Source of the DNA: a virus
Virus record (IMG/VR): IMGVR_UViG_3300021142_001585
Coordinates: 1-30,994 of that record
Strand: one strand, 5' to 3'
Length of the DNA: 30,994 bases
Part shown: piece by piece, positions 1 to 7,671 of the stretch
Position numbering within the stretch: position 1 is the stretch's first letter
Layout of the letters: the number at the start of each line of letters is the position of its first letter
Notes under the pieces: generated by a model
What the model was told of the DNA's origin: nothing
What the model saw: only the letters and a program-made list of their open reading frames with translations
Database searches by the model: none
Translations under genes and position numbers: made by a program

Positions 1-377
1 CCTGGCGGATGTAATGGGGGCTCTATTCTAGTACCACAAACAACGGTCTCTTTTTGAAGGTGTTTAAGGACATTTTCTATATAATTAGGTCCCATTATCA
101 TATCGCAATGAAATATTCCAACTATTTCAGTTTCAGCTAAATCAATCCCTTTATCGTAAAGTATAACATGACCTAATCTTTTTTCAGATCTATAGATACT
201 TGTGATATTAGAATCATTTAAAGAACTTATCCACTCAAAAGTTCCGTCAGTCGATCCGTCATCCAATAATACTAATTTAATATCAGAAGCGTGTTTTTTT
301 ATAGAAGCATAACAGTTTTTTAAGTGCCTTAAATTGTTATAACCAGGTATTACCAAAGTAATATTTTTTTGATTCAT
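1..377 (-). CDS. GT2 family glycosyltransferase, N-terminal part (runs off the window)
   Basis: I translated this from the ATG at 377; it stays open for 125 codons to the window edge. The product begins MNQKNITLVIPGYNNLRHL and has the GT-A layout: a beta-strand ending in a nucleotide-binding 'DDGSTDGT' segment and, near residue 90, 'HCDMIMGP' in the place of the DxD metal site. It is a paralogue of the GT2 gene at 1800-2936, sharing 'TRIEPPLHPPG' near the point where this copy is cut off. It would transfer a sugar from a nucleotide-sugar donor; donor and acceptor are unknown. The C-terminal half lies outside the window. It starts 5 nt after the stop of the homing endonuclease at 383-958. Confidence 0.85.
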   Translation of the reverse strand, partial: MNQKNITLVIPGYNNLRHLKNCYASIKKHASDIKLVLLDDGSTDGTFEWISSLNDSNITSIYRSEKRLGHVILYDKGIDLAETEIVGIFHCDMIMGPNYIENVLKHLQKETVVCGTRIEPPLHPP

Positions 378-382
378 ATTTT

Positions 383-958
383 TTATTTATTGTATTTAAA
401 AGTATATCCGTTTATTGATTCTTTTTTATTTCTACATATAGCAGATATCGTTGAATGCTTTATACATAAATGTCTTGCTGCTTCTCTCATACCTTCCCAT
501 GTTTTTATAAAATTACCATATAAATCAAATTGATCTATGGGTTTTCTTTTTCTTTTAGCAATTTCTCCCCACTTTGGATTTTTTTTACCATATAGTAGAT
601 GTTTTTCTCTTGAAATTAAGTATCCTTTTTTATACATAGGATTTTTTTCTCCTTTCCACTGGTCTTTTACCGTAATTCCTCCATCGCCTGTTTCTTCTTT
701 TAAATTTGCCCAATTTTCGCTATCAACTACGTTAAATATTTTAGAATAATATAGTCCTATTTTAATTAGATCATCTCTATCCTCTGTTTCATGTAATATC
801 CATGTCTTGATATCTTTAGGACATAAATTATGTTTTTTTATATGTAGCTTCCAATATTTGCAGGATCCTAAATAATTATCATGATTATTGAGAGTAGTTT
901 TTCCTAAATAGAATAATCCTAGTGGACTTTGTTTAACATATATCTTAATTAATTTCAT
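383..958 (-). CDS. GIY-YIG-like homing endonuclease with NUMOD3 and NUMOD1 motifs
   Basis: The 191-aa product has a divergent GIY-YIG-type N-terminus (residues 5-45: 'KIYVKQSPLGLFYLGKTT', then 'YLGSCKYWKLHIKKH'), the form common in free-standing phage homing endonucleases. Residues about 100-130 carry a NUMOD3-type segment ('GEKNPMYKKG', 'YGKKNPKWGE'). The C-terminus (about 138-190) is a NUMOD1 helix-turn-helix module ('FDLYGNFIKTWEGMREAARH'). Such enzymes cut an allele lacking the insertion and spread by recombination. The gene sits between the methyltransferase remnant and a GT2 gene, 5 nt from the latter, and is preceded by a structured RNA (970-1068) also found before the HNH gene at 29275-29883. 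The nuclease class is less certain than the homing role. Confidence 0.72.
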   Translation of the reverse strand: MKLIKIYVKQSPLGLFYLGKTTLNNHDNYLGSCKYWKLHIKKHNLCPKDIKTWILHETEDRDDLIKIGLYYSKIFNVVDSENWANLKEETGDGGITVKDQWKGEKNPMYKKGYLISREKHLLYGKKNPKWGEIAKRKRKPIDQFDLYGNFIKTWEGMREAARHLCIKHSTISAICRNKKESINGYTFKYNK

Positions 959-969
959 AAAATAAAAAT

Positions 970-1068
970 GGACCCAGAGGAAGCAAAGATCGGGGAATGA
1001 TCAATGATTCGTAGGTCAAATAAGTTTATTATAGATAGTTAATTCCCCTAACTTTCTATCTTTAATAA
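970..1068 (-). ncRNA. Structured RNA element, copy 1: two hairpins with complementary (kissing) loops
   Basis: Read on the minus strand. Hairpin A (1026-1068) pairs TTATTAAAGAT with ATCTATAATAA (one mismatch) and has an inner GTTA/TAAC stem closing the 7-nt loop GGGGAAT (1042-1048). Hairpin B (971-1017) has an outer GACC/GGTC stem and an inner GATC/GATC stem closing the 7-nt loop ATTCCCC (992-998). The two loops are perfect reverse complements. A U-rich run follows hairpin B, just before the endonuclease ATG at 958. A second copy at 29890-29990 has the same architecture with different but still complementary loops. The role is unknown: terminator, translational control of the endonuclease, or part of a mobile cassette are all possible. 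Confidence 0.75.
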
Positions 1069-1090
1069 AGATACAACTTCTTAACATAAT

Positions 1091-1788
1091 TTAATCTATT
1101 TTTTTATCTGCACAAAAATACCAATTCCAACTTTGTATTAATTGATCTGGTAATTCTTCTTCTGAAGAAAGTTTTGGCGAGTATTGACATGTCAATGGAG
1201 AACCGAATACTGAAGTTGATACCCATCCATGACCATCTGCGAAATAAATAAAATTATCATAATCAAATAAACCTCTATAAATAAATGCATGACCCATTCT
1301 CCAATTAGGAACCGATATAAAAAATCCGCTTTTTTCTTTAGTTATTAATCCCGCTTTATACAAAACATCACTAGGATTCGAGATATGCTCTAAAAAATCA
1401 TTTGCGATGATTAAATCATAATCGGTATCTAATCCTGTAATATCGAAAGAATCCATCAAATCTCTTACTATAAAATTGCCTTTATAATTTCTATTTTCAA
1501 AAATATTTTTTGCATGTATTTTATCTATTAAAGTATAATCTAATTCAGGATCATTTTTTAAAATAATTTGACTTAAAACTCCTGGTCCGGACCAATTTCT
1601 AAAATTTTTTTATAATTCTTTTCTTTACATAAAGTATTAATAAGATGAGCTTCGTATTCATATCTTTGCACCCATGCAGGTTCGTCTTGTCTAGTATCAT
1701 TTAACCACTCGTCTGGATTTATAGCGTCGTTTCTATATTTTCCATACATTTTCATATCTAAATCGCCTTTTGTTCTAAGTATGCTCAT
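1091..1788 (-). pseudogene. Class I SAM-dependent methyltransferase, disrupted by a frameshift
   Basis: Two reading frames together make one methyltransferase of about 232 aa. The N-terminal frame (1573-1788) ends shortly after 'ILEIGP', where SAM motif I should continue. Stepping back one base near 1586-1592 restores 'GPGPGVLSQIILKNDPELDY', then 'LIDKI' (motif II), 'YDLIIANDFLEHI' (motif IV region) and 'FFISVPNW', ending at 1091. The break therefore looks like a single-base deletion in motif I, at the 12-bp palindrome TGGTCCGGACCA. It could be true inactivation, a sequencing or assembly error, or -1 frameshifting, although no heptanucleotide slippery site is evident. It lies among glycosyltransferases, so sugar methylation is a reasonable guess for the intact enzyme. 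The next gene downstream is a homing endonuclease. Confidence 0.8.
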
Positions 1789-1799
1789 TTTTTTATTTT

Positions 1800-2936
1800 T
1801 TAGTTTAATTTTAATTTTGGTTGTTTTGGTTCTTTCTTTTTTACGTTCAATTTAAACGGTCCCAATTCGTACACGCCCAAATCTTCAGCATCGTAATGTA
1901 AAGTTTCTTGCAAAGATCCGATTAGAGATTGAAACATGTTTTCTGGTTTAATCATGTCTTCAAAATCAACAGTAAGAATTACGTCGTCGTTCAACTCATC
2001 CACAAACTTTTCACTCAAGTTAAATGAAGTATACGGTTGCATGTAATCGCAATACGATTTGGTATCTACCTCTACTTTAATGTGATCGAAATAGGGTTCT
2101 ACGCTCAATATCTGTTCGCTCTTACAATTCTTTATTTCTAGTCCTATGTTGTATTTTATGTTCGGTATTGGCTCTAGTGTGTCTGTCTGTTTTAAAAATC
2201 CTCCCCATTTTCTAATGTATTCGTACATTGATATGGTATTATTCTTATTCCAATCTTCGCTCTTTGTTTTAAAATCCTCCATCTTTTCTGCGTGAGCAAA
2301 CTGTCCGCCTCTACAAGTCAAGTGATAGACCATAGCGCTCCAGGATTGAATTAGATCATATCCAGTCAGCTTCATTCGTCTAAACAAGTCTGCATCTTCA
2401 AACACAGACCTAAATATAGGATCGTGTCCCAAATGCTGATTTTTATGTATTAACCAAGGAGCGAAAATACTTTTGGTTATCTTATCGCTTTTATTTTGTT
2501 CTACAAATTTGTTAAACTCATCTATCTTTAAATCCTCTGGCCACATGCCAAAATCCATTATTATTTTTTCTTGTCCTGGCGGATGTAGTGGTGGCTCTAT
2601 ACGAGTTGCACATACAATATTGTTGTCTGTTTTTAAATCAAACAAATACTTGTCAGCGTTTGGCCCTAATATCATATCTGCATGGAATGCTATTACGTAA
2701 TCGTACTTAGCTTCTAAAAACATTGTATCATAGGCGTAACCAATTCCTTTTGGAGTCTCTTCGTGATTTTGTATGAATTCAATATCGTTCTCTCGTAACC
2801 AATCTACTGTACCATCTGTATCTTGATCTACATACACAATAATCTGATTCTCGTAATAGGAATTGTCTTGTATGGACTTGATACAAGATTTAAGGTATCG
2901 TAAGTTATTTTTACTTGGTATGCAAAATGTTAGCAT
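1800..2936 (-). CDS. GT2 family glycosyltransferase with a C-terminal extension
   Basis: The 378-aa protein begins with a GT-A fold: 'MLTFCIPSKNNLRYLKSCIK', 'VDQDTDGTVDWL', and 'FHADMILGP' near residue 84, where HAD replaces the usual DxD. 'EDADLFRRMKLTGYDL' near 182-197 matches the catalytic ED region. The roughly 120 residues after the GT2 core resemble nothing I recognise. It is a paralogue of the truncated gene at 1-377, sharing 'TRIEPPLHPPG'. Its ATG overlaps the stop of the GT17 gene upstream (ATGCTAA), indicating coupled translation in the sugar operon. Donor and acceptor are unknown. Confidence 0.88.
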   Translation of the reverse strand: MLTFCIPSKNNLRYLKSCIKSIQDNSYYENQIIVYVDQDTDGTVDWLRENDIEFIQNHEETPKGIGYAYDTMFLEAKYDYVIAFHADMILGPNADKYLFDLKTDNNIVCATRIEPPLHPPGQEKIIMDFGMWPEDLKIDEFNKFVEQNKSDKITKSIFAPWLIHKNQHLGHDPIFRSVFEDADLFRRMKLTGYDLIQSWSAMVYHLTCRGGQFAHAEKMEDFKTKSEDWNKNNTISMYEYIRKWGGFLKQTDTLEPIPNIKYNIGLEIKNCKSEQILSVEPYFDHIKVEVDTKSYCDYMQPYTSFNLSEKFVDELNDDVILTVDFEDMIKPENMFQSLIGSLQETLHYDAEDLGVYELGPFKLNVKKKEPKQPKLKLN

Positions 2937-3802
2937 TTAAAATATTGTTTATATTTTTCTTTGTTATCGATTAAGTATTTAGGTAATTGAGATTCGTCTA
3001 ATGTATAATAGAATTCAGATCTACCTAATACATCTTTACCAGAATCTAAGTTGCTCTTCATTTGATTTTTTACACTGTCGTTATTAAATTCTTGATGACC
3101 ATAAGATTCGATCTTTAATTTCATTTTGTCTTCTCCGCCCATAAAACTAAAGTGCCAACCGGCATTGTCTATATATGTGTACTTTGTCTTTGAAGGAGTT
3201 CTTAAATGATTCAAACAAGCACCTTCTATATTAGAATATTTAGTTAATAAAGTACCAGCCCAAGATTCATTAGATTTATTGTTTAAATATCCAACGTATA
3301 CTAACTGTCTTAATTTATATACTGTATCTATATCTACATTACTATAATCTAGTTCTGGATTCCATATTTCATCTAGATCTCCTACAAAACATAGATCATC
3401 GCTCTTTGCACCAGCATTTTGTATCGCGAATCGTATCATTTCTTTTTGATAGAACTCCTTAAGCCAATGCACTTCGCCTTTGGGTACATTAGAAGTGGTT
3501 AATGCTTGAATCCAAAGATTCTTAATATCTTTATCCGTATTAGGTCTAGCTGTTACTACCCTTTGTTGTAAATCTTCGAAAGATTTGGGTGGATCGTAAG
3601 TTACGTGATGGTATATTTTGTGCAAATATTTTGAGAATCTTTCTTTGTTGTCTTGGAAGTACAACGGCTTTTGCTTGCCCGAGAAAGTCTCTGCACACTC
3701 GATTAACACGAACTGATCCACGTAAGGATCCAACATCTCTAGTCTTATTTCCAATAAATCTAATTCATTAAAAAATGTAAATACATCGAATACTCTAGCC
3801 AT
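2930..3802 (-). CDS. GT17 family (beta-1,4-N-acetylglucosaminyltransferase-like) glycosyltransferase
   Basis: The protein from the ATG at 3802 begins MARVFDVFTFFNELDLLEIR, which matches the GT17 (MGAT3-like) start, followed by 'FVLIECAETFSGKQKPLYF' and, mid-protein, 'FVGDLDEIWNP', the family's acidic metal/nucleotide site. Length is about 290 aa. An ATG at 3832 would add ten residues (MNYIKKKARY) not expected in the family, so I prefer 3802, which overlaps the upstream stop by 8 nt. GT17 enzymes transfer GlcNAc in eukaryotes; phage and bacterial members have unknown acceptors. It is part of the contiguous glycosyltransferase run. Confidence 0.85.
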   Translation of the reverse strand: MARVFDVFTFFNELDLLEIRLEMLDPYVDQFVLIECAETFSGKQKPLYFQDNKERFSKYLHKIYHHVTYDPPKSFEDLQQRVVTARPNTDKDIKNLWIQALTTSNVPKGEVHWLKEFYQKEMIRFAIQNAGAKSDDLCFVGDLDEIWNPELDYSNVDIDTVYKLRQLVYVGYLNNKSNESWAGTLLTKYSNIEGACLNHLRTPSKTKYTYIDNAGWHFSFMGGEDKMKLKIESYGHQEFNNDSVKNQMKSNLDSGKDVLGRSEFYYTLDESQLPKYLIDNKEKYKQYFKC

Positions 3803-4688
3803 ATATCTTGCTTTCTTTTTTATATAATTCAAATTCTCTCATCACGTCCTTATAAGATTGTAATTGTCCATATCTATCCATATAAGTGAATTTACGACTT
3901 ATATTATATCCACACGCCCAATATCCATTACTAACATTATGTCTAGCCCAATATTTTGGAGCGATGATTAAGTGTGCATCTGAGCAGAATGCTGGAAAAT
4001 ATGCAAAACTTGAATTAGATATAATTAACCACTTTGCGTTCTTTACTATCGAGTAGTCTTTGGCTAAATCGAAATGATATACGTTGTCCGCCAACTCTGG
4101 TAACAATCTCTTGGCCATATCAGGGTTTTCTGTGATAATCAAGAACTGCATATTAGGATTCAGATTGAGCATGTGATATATCGCCCTAACCCAATAGTCT
4201 CTAGCTAGGAACAACGTAGGATCCTCTTCATAGTCTCTGATGTTTAGCACACAGATGTCGTTGTCACTATAGTCCATACAATCAAACTCTGTTTTAACTT
4301 TCAACCAGTCTTTGATTTCTTCTCTGTAGGCCCAAAAATAGTCCTCACCCTGCATGATACCCATGATTTTAGTATTATCTGCTACATTTAATAGATCTTG
4401 ATCTATTAATCTAATATCGCATCCGTGAGTGGCATCATGTTGGGAGTGATTGAATTTCACTCTCGTCTCTTTCTCAATGTAAGTGTTATACTCGCTCTCC
4501 AATACTTCTTTACCTAGATCTATATCCATGAAGTACATGCCTTTATCATTGTATCTTCTATCTCCAAAGTTTTCTAAGCCTGTATAACCAAACTCGTAAC
4601 CATTGCGTTTGGCTATAGCTCTAGTGGTTACGTAGACTGCTAATTGATTTCCGAATCCTTGACCGAAAAGAAAAGATGTATAAATCAT
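3795..4688 (-). CDS. GT11-like fucosyltransferase family protein
   Basis: The 297-aa protein starts MIYTSFLFGQGFGNQLAVYV; the 'GxGxGNQ' motif (residues 9-15) is the signature N-terminus of alpha-1,2-fucosyltransferases (GT11). 'NSSFAYFPAFCSDAHLIIAP' near the C-terminus matches the family's NSSFSWWAAWL...AP motif in a degenerate form. The central HxRxGDY motif is weak here ('VLNIRDYEEDP'), so this copy is more divergent than the GT11 gene at 6029-6856 and its donor may not be GDP-fucose. Its stop overlaps the next start, and its own start abuts the DUF5672 gene's stop. Confidence 0.72.
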   Translation of the reverse strand: MIYTSFLFGQGFGNQLAVYVTTRAIAKRNGYEFGYTGLENFGDRRYNDKGMYFMDIDLGKEVLESEYNTYIEKETRVKFNHSQHDATHGCDIRLIDQDLLNVADNTKIMGIMQGEDYFWAYREEIKDWLKVKTEFDCMDYSDNDICVLNIRDYEEDPTLFLARDYWVRAIYHMLNLNPNMQFLIITENPDMAKRLLPELADNVYHFDLAKDYSIVKNAKWLIISNSSFAYFPAFCSDAHLIIAPKYWARHNVSNGYWACGYNISRKFTYMDRYGQLQSYKDVMREFELYKKESKIYG

Positions 4689-5344
4689 TATAGACTTTTT
4701 TGAGTTATTTGATAATAATAATTGTTTTTTCCATGAAATCCAAATGGAATGTGTCCATAATTTTCAGGTACCATTGTTTCATGACTAAATTTAGCCGCTA
4801 CTTCTATTGGAGCAAATTTACATCCAGCTGATTCGTACGCCTTTCTATTATGACAACAAATAAATCCATCTTCATTATAAAATCCATGATATGACTTCCA
4901 CTCTAGATTTAAATTACTTGCAACAGATAATAATTTTTTGCTTCTTAGTGTAAAGCCTCCATTACCCATTCTTTGTATATTACCATCTTGATCACGAAAA
5001 GAAAAATCATCTTTAGGTAAAGGCCAAAGAGCTCCAATATAATCGTATTCTAGGAATTCATCTGTCCACATATGAGGATTAACTACATATCCATCAGGCT
5101 GAATCAATAAAACAAATTCCGTGTCTATATATTCGTGAAGTCTATAAATACAAAAATGACTGAATTCTACGTAATTTATAGGTTCGCATTTTATAACTTC
5201 TATATCATCAGCTTTAATATTTTGAGAAGTTATTAGTTTTTTTGCTCCAAACTCTATCTCTCTACAAGAGTATCTTATTGCTTTTAATGACTGCTCCGCT
5301 GTGATTGTATCTACTGCTATTATTGTTACATTATCTAATTTCAT
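4688..5344 (-). CDS. DUF5672 family, glycosyltransferase-like
   Basis: The 218-aa protein matches what I recall of DUF5672: 'FVLLIQPDGYVVNPHMW' (residues about 87-103), 'EFLEYDYIGALWPLP', 'RMGNGGFTLRSKKLL', an 'NEDGFICCHNRKAYESAG' segment, and the terminal 'FSHE...IPFGFHGKN'. This is a GT-A-like family often found in polysaccharide clusters; its activity is not established. It shares one base with the gene that follows (4688) and overlaps the GT2 gene before it by 14 nt. The protein is soluble, with no signal peptide. Confidence 0.8.
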   Translation of the reverse strand: MKLDNVTIIAVDTITAEQSLKAIRYSCREIEFGAKKLITSQNIKADDIEVIKCEPINYVEFSHFCIYRLHEYIDTEFVLLIQPDGYVVNPHMWTDEFLEYDYIGALWPLPKDDFSFRDQDGNIQRMGNGGFTLRSKKLLSVASNLNLEWKSYHGFYNEDGFICCHNRKAYESAGCKFAPIEVAAKFSHETMVPENYGHIPFGFHGKNNYYYQITQKSL

Positions 5345-6044
5345 ATTTTTTTATTACTCTTGATACTTCTTCTTGCTTTTGTTTTTCCGTAGTCATCGTA
5401 GTCGTTCTTACTTCAGCATTTCTATTAACTGAACAAATATCCTCTATTATAACTGGATATCCGTACTTATCGTACAAACGTTTATAATACTCTACGTCTA
5501 CTAACCAATTTAATGTTTCATCAAATAAAAGTACATTATGATTTTTAATAGTTAATACTGTGGGACAACTAATAGTATTGATACCTTCATAAATTTTATC
5601 ATGATAATAAGGAATCATTTTATCGTACATAGTAACACAATCATCTGTATGACAACATGCATTAATAAACCAATTTTTATCTTGATATGATTGTATACAA
5701 TTATATATTATCTCAAGAGAATCGACATTATATAAAAAATCATCTTGAAATAATATTTTGATATACTTTCCTTTGCATAGTTTTATAACATTATTTAGGT
5801 TAGGGGCTATTTTACCTCTACCGTAAGAATTTCTAACGTACGTTATCTTGATTATAGATTTCCAAAGTTCACATATATTTTCTATGTCTTTATCTTCACT
5901 GTGATCTGATACTACGACTTCAAAATCTATAAAGCTTTGCTGCGCTATTATGTTAAATGAGTGCTCTAGGTACTCTGCACCTTTGCCGTTAATAGACCAC
6001 GTTGGAATAGCTATACTAAAAAAAGGTTTTATTTTACTATCCAT
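5331..6044 (-). CDS. GT2 family glycosyltransferase
   Basis: The 237-aa protein has a clear GT-A start ('FFSIAIPTWSINGKGAEYLEHS'), the 'FEVVVSDHSEDKDIE' nucleotide-binding strand and 'YIKILFQDDFLYN', where QDD takes the DxD position. The 'NCDS'-type acceptor region is short, so this is a minimal GT2. It overlaps the DUF5672 gene by 14 nt and the GT11 gene upstream by 16 nt, so the three are almost certainly cotranscribed and translationally coupled. Specificity is unknown. Confidence 0.85.
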   Translation of the reverse strand: MDSKIKPFFSIAIPTWSINGKGAEYLEHSFNIIAQQSFIDFEVVVSDHSEDKDIENICELWKSIIKITYVRNSYGRGKIAPNLNNVIKLCKGKYIKILFQDDFLYNVDSLEIIYNCIQSYQDKNWFINACCHTDDCVTMYDKMIPYYHDKIYEGINTISCPTVLTIKNHNVLLFDETLNWLVDVEYYKRLYDKYGYPVIIEDICSVNRNAEVRTTTMTTEKQKQEEVSRVIKKYEIR

Positions 6045-6856
6045 GATTCAGGGTATAAATCTTTTGTGCTGTGACTATATGCTGGTCCAAACCAATTTCT
6101 AGGGGCCACCACCTTTTTAAATTCTTTATTATTTAACCACGCTGCCCACCAACTAAATGAACTATTAGCAATTATATTATGATGGCATAAACTCATTGCA
6201 CACATATCCACTTCTGTTGAATTATTTATGCTATATGTTAAATTATCTTGATCTCCTAGCATACTCTTTGCGTATTCTATGTTATCAGAAAATACAATAA
6301 AGTGATAATCTTTATCAATAAAAGTTTCAAGTGCTTTAGAATAATATTCCGATGTTAGTATTGGATGAAATTCTTGAAGTCCAATATAGTCTCCCACTCT
6401 CATATGAATTGAAACTAATTCTAGATCTGTTTTTGGTATAACACAATTGGTGGCTATATCTAATATTGATACATTGAACATTAAAATATTTCTCAATTCT
6501 TTTTCGCAGTGTTTAAAATATTTCTCTGTTTGAAAATATCCATTTAAATTGGCTTCGTTTGGTATAGAAAACATTTCTTCAAAAAAATGAAATTGAGGTT
6601 CTTGAACTTCGAATCTAGTATTTATTTCTTTTATTGAACACAATAAATCTTGCGGTATCTCAAAATATTTAGGCACATCAAATGTAATCTCCCTTCTTAT
6701 TCCATCTTTAAAATCTTCTATAGATGGCTCTATAATATTTTCTATAGGAAATTTAACATCATATCCTAATTTTTTTGCTATACCATAAGTAGATGCAAAT
6801 TGAAATAATTGATTTCCCAGACGACCATGCTTTCCTATCTGTTTATAACTTATCAT
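6029..6856 (-). CDS. Alpha-1,2-fucosyltransferase (GT11)
   Basis: The 275-aa protein carries the full set of GT11 motifs: 'GRLGNQLFQF' (residues 11-20), 'NGYFQTEKYF' (105-114), 'HMRVGDY' (151-157, the GDP-fucose-binding HxRxGDY motif) and 'NSSFSWWAAWL...VVAPRNWF' near the C-terminus. Length is normal for bacterial family members. It would transfer fucose from GDP-fucose to a hexose in alpha-1,2 linkage. No GDP-fucose synthesis genes are visible, so the donor would come from the host or from elsewhere in the genome. Its start overlaps the SDR gene's stop by 4 nt. Confidence 0.9.
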   Translation of the reverse strand: MISYKQIGKHGRLGNQLFQFASTYGIAKKLGYDVKFPIENIIEPSIEDFKDGIRREITFDVPKYFEIPQDLLCSIKEINTRFEVQEPQFHFFEEMFSIPNEANLNGYFQTEKYFKHCEKELRNILMFNVSILDIATNCVIPKTDLELVSIHMRVGDYIGLQEFHPILTSEYYSKALETFIDKDYHFIVFSDNIEYAKSMLGDQDNLTYSINNSTEVDMCAMSLCHHNIIANSSFSWWAAWLNNKEFKKVVAPRNWFGPAYSHSTKDLYPESWIVK

Positions 6857-7671
6857 AATATTTCTTTTATTGCTTGAAACACTGTTTTAGATGGTTTCCA
6901 TCCAAGATTAGTTAATTTACTGCATTCTAAATACATGTTTTTCACTTGCACTATATCATGAAATTCTGTAGGTATCATTTGTCCAATATTGCTGCATGAA
7001 TTTAATTCTTGATGTATGTACATTATAATGTCTTTAAACAATATAGGCTTAGCTCCAGAAGCTAAGTTATAAATCTCTCCGCCAATACCATTATCTATAA
7101 TAAATCTTAATCCTGAGATTACGTCATCAACGTGTACAAAGTCTCGGTAAAATAATCCAGAGTCATAAAGCTTTATGTCGCGATTATTTTTCATTTCATC
7201 TATTAAGTACTGTAAAGCATTTTTCTTCTTAGATATTTTTCTATCTTCATTTCCAATTACGTTACCTAGTCGTGTTATCGTGTATTTAATCTTAAAAGTT
7301 TTACAGTAAGATTCTATTAGTTGCTCTGCAGCTAATTTAGTGATAGAATAAAATCCCTTCGGTTTACAGCAAGAATTCTCCTTCGCTGGCAAGTCAACTT
7401 CTCCATACACAAACCATGAGCTAACGAAATGAAATGTAATATTTTTATTTTTATTTGCATCCAACACTTTCATCAGATGAATTAGGTTCGTATTAATATC
7501 TATATATGGGTCAGTTAACACATTGTAATTATCAACTGTACTAATTAAGTATAGAATAGCCGAATCTTGTGGTACCTCTAATTCATTTTTTGCTACAATA
7601 TTACACTCATTGCTATATCTGCTATAAAATTTAGATCCTATAAACCCAGTGCCACCAAATATTTCAATCAT
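6853..7671 (-). CDS. NAD-dependent nucleotide-sugar epimerase/dehydratase/reductase (extended SDR)
   Basis: The 272-aa protein has the Rossmann glycine motif 'GGTGFIG' at residues 6-12, 'SSWFVYG' (84-90) and the catalytic 'YSITK' (Y108, K112), followed by 'TRLGNVIG' and 'YRDFVHVDDV', typical of extended SDRs acting on nucleotide sugars. It directly follows, by 1 nt overlap, an RfbH-like dehydratase. In O-antigen clusters RfbH is commonly followed by a CDP-paratose or CDP-abequose synthase of this SDR family, so I infer that it reduces or epimerises the RfbH product. A generic UDP-sugar 4-epimerase remains possible. Confidence 0.85.
   Translation of the reverse strand: MIEIFGGTGFIGSKFYSRYSNECNIVAKNELEVPQDSAILYLISTVDNYNVLTDPYIDINTNLIHLMKVLDANKNKNITFHFVSSWFVYGEVDLPAKENSCCKPKGFYSITKLAAEQLIESYCKTFKIKYTITRLGNVIGNEDRKISKKKNALQYLIDEMKNNRDIKLYDSGLFYRDFVHVDDVISGLRFIIDNGIGGEIYNLASGAKPILFKDIIMYIHQELNSCSNIGQMIPTEFHDIVQVKNMYLECSKLTNLGWKPSKTVFQAIKEIL

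Noticed and set aside
537-749. Plus-strand open frame opposite the endonuclease gene
   Set aside because: It is the antisense of a coherent minus-strand protein, is rich in Phe/Ser as expected from such DNA, and matches no family. The same holds for the other plus-strand frames, including those at 10700-11107 and 16532-16834.
970-1068. Group I or group II intron containing the endonuclease
   Set aside because: No intron core, no split host gene and no 3' part after the endonuclease: its stop is 5 nt from the next start. The RNA ends before the endonuclease ATG.
1573-1788. Two independent small genes at 1091-1459 and 1573-1788
   Set aside because: The frame-corrected translation across the gap forms one continuous methyltransferase with motifs in the right order, so they are parts of one broken gene.
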